A DNA stretch of 7,529 nucleotides, taken from positions 1-7,529 of the forward strand of contig CALAYR010000080.1 of the NCBI GenBank assembly GCA_937894805.1, given 5' to 3'. Source of the DNA: an uncultured Acidimicrobiaceae bacterium. GTDB taxonomy: Bacteria > Actinomycetota > Acidimicrobiia > Acidimicrobiales > RAAP-2. The position numbers and the translations under genes were made by a program. A model generated the notes under the pieces. That model did not search any database. It saw only the letters and a list, made by a program, of their open reading frames with translations, and had not been told where the DNA came from. Positions 6,400 through 7,529 of the stretch are shown here, in pieces (positions within the stretch are counted from its first letter, which is position 1; each line of letters opens with the position of its first letter).

Positions 6400-7529
6400 G
6401 AGGGTTGAACGAACTGGTCGCGACCGGGCCCCACGCCCACGATGGAGATCTTGATGCCGGTGACCTTGCTCAAGAACGCGATGTAGTCCTGGGCGTTCTT
6501 CGGCAACTCGTCAAAGGAGGTGAAGCCGGAGAGGTCGGTGAGCCAGCCGGGCAACTCTTCGTAGATCGGCGTGACGTCGTGCATGGTCGACTGGTGATAC
6601 GGCGGATACTCGAAGCGCTGACCGTTGCTCTCGTAACCGACGCAGACCTTGATGGTCTCGAGGGTGTCGAGAACGTCGAGCTTGGTGATGGCGATTTCGG
6701 TGAGGGAGTTCAGGCGGGCCGCTTGCCGCAGCATGACGGCGTCGAACCAACCGACGCGACGGCGACGTCCCGTGTTCGTGCCGTACTCGTGACCGCGGTC
6801 CACGAGTAGCTCAGCCAGTTCACCATCGAGTTCGGTCGGGAAGGGTCCGGCACCCACGCGGGTGACGTAGGCCTTCGCGATACCGACAACGCGAGAGATA
6901 TCCCGTGGACCGAGTCCCGATCCGGTGCAGGCACCGCCGGCGACGGGGTTCGAACTGGTGACGAAGGGATACGTGCCGTGGTCCAGGTCCAAGAAGGTCG
7001 CCTGGGCCCCTTCGAGCAAGAGGCGCTCGTTGCGAGCCAAGGCGTCGTGCAGCAAGGTCACGGTGTCGCCAATCATCGGCGCAATACGAGGTGCCAATTC
7101 GCCGATGTAGAGCTCGGTGATCTCCTTGGCCTTCATGGGTAGGCGGTTGTAGACCTTGGAGAGGAGGGCGTTCTTCTCGCGAAGGGCCATCTCCAACTTC
7201 TCCTGGAAAATCTTGGGGTCGAGCAGGTCCTGCACGCGCAGTCCCACGCGGGTGGCCTTGTCGGCGTAGGCCGGGCCGATGCCCCGCTTGGTGGTGCCAA
7301 GGGCGTTCTTGCCGAGGTGGCGCTCCGTGACGCGGTCGAGCTCTTGGTGGTACGGCATGATCAAGTGCGCGTTGCCCGAAATCATGAGGCGCGAGACGTC
7401 GACGTTCTTGGCGATCAACGTGTCGAGTTCCTTCAGCAGGACGGAGGGGTCGACGACGACGCCGTTACCAATAACGGGGGTGAGGTGGGGGTAGAGCACG
7501 CCCGAGGGGACGAGCTGAAGGGCGAAGGC
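6396..7529 (-). CDS. purA: Adenylosuccinate synthetase, 5' end outside the window
   Basis: GTP-dependent joining of IMP and aspartate to adenylosuccinate, the first AMP-specific step; PurB completes it. The frame is open to the right edge, giving 377 residues. A GTG at 7499 is internal, because AFALQLVPSG before it continues the family sequence. About 55 N-terminal residues are missing, including the GDEGKGK phosphate loop and its catalytic Asp. Present are IGNGVVVDP (20-28), GTTKRGIGPAYADK (78-91, second family signature), EGAQATFLDLDHGTYPFVTSS (173-193), TRVGAGPFPTE (223-233), the IMP-binding GTNTGRRRRVGWFD (250-263), the base-binding TKLDVLD (282-288) and the C-terminal VGVGPGRDQ (364-372). 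Its stop overlaps the purD start, so it is the most upstream gene seen of the pur operon. The incomplete start reflects only the window edge. Confidence 0.97.
   Translation of the reverse strand, partial: AFALQLVPSGVLYPHLTPVIGNGVVVDPSVLLKELDTLIAKNVDVSRLMISGNAHLIMPYHQELDRVTERHLGKNALGTTKRGIGPAYADKATRVGLRVQDLLDPKIFQEKLEMALREKNALLSKVYNRLPMKAKEITELYIGELAPRIAPMIGDTVTLLHDALARNERLLLEGAQATFLDLDHGTYPFVTSSNPVAGGACTGSGLGPRDISRVVGIAKAYVTRVGAGPFPTELDGELAELLVDRGHEYGTNTGRRRRVGWFDAVMLRQAARLNSLTEIAITKLDVLDTLETIKVCVGYESNGQRFEYPPYHQSTMHDVTPIYEELPGWLTDLSGFTSFDELPKNAQDYIAFLSKVTGIKISIVGVGPGRDQFVQPS

Overview
The window is a stretch of a purine-biosynthesis locus from a moderately high-GC bacterium. The best guess is an uncultured actinobacterium, possibly Acidimicrobiia. 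The grounds are C-ending codons in the pur genes, frequent GTG starts, a three-part PurS/PurQ/PurL FGAM synthase, a 296-residue PurC of the long type carrying a FTPSTK..GHDENIS segment, and an embedded Lys/Ala-rich basic protein of a kind I recall from actinobacteria. The taxonomic call is inference, because no rRNA is present. The first 51 bases are not genomic: they are the 3' part of an Illumina P7/TruSeq adapter with its 8-base index, so the left end is an untrimmed contig or read end.

Layout, read along the minus strand from right to left: purA (5' end off the window), purD, purB, purC, purS, purQ, then after an interruption purL (3' end cut at the adapter). purA to purQ are packed as one operon. 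Stop/start overlaps of 4 bases join purA/purD (GTGA), purB/purC (ATGA) and purS/purQ (GTGA). A 3-base gap separates purD and purB, and 31 bases separate purC and purS. Between purQ and purL lies one oppositely oriented gene (1560-2000, plus strand) for a 146-residue basic protein, preceded by a 237-bp AT-rich divergent intergenic region (1323-1559) that must hold the promoters of both that gene and purL.

The enzymes work together. PurD makes GAR (step 2). PurS, PurQ and PurL convert FGAR to FGAM (step 4), with PurQ supplying ammonia, PurL the synthase and PurS the bridge. PurC makes SAICAR, PurB splits it to AICAR, and PurA plus PurB convert IMP to AMP. purF, purM, purN, purE, purK and purH are not in the window.

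The points most worth a second look are the inverted basic-protein gene splitting purSQ from purL and its resemblance to nucleoid proteins (an AT-hook-like RGRKR and an Lsr2-like C-terminal motif); a Ser-to-Gln change in the PurC substrate-binding signature; a possible leaderless purL transcript; and the adapter artefact. I see no CRISPR array, tRNA, rRNA, insertion sequence or recognisable riboswitch. The window is mostly ordinary housekeeping sequence, and I did not find a clear new multi-gene system.
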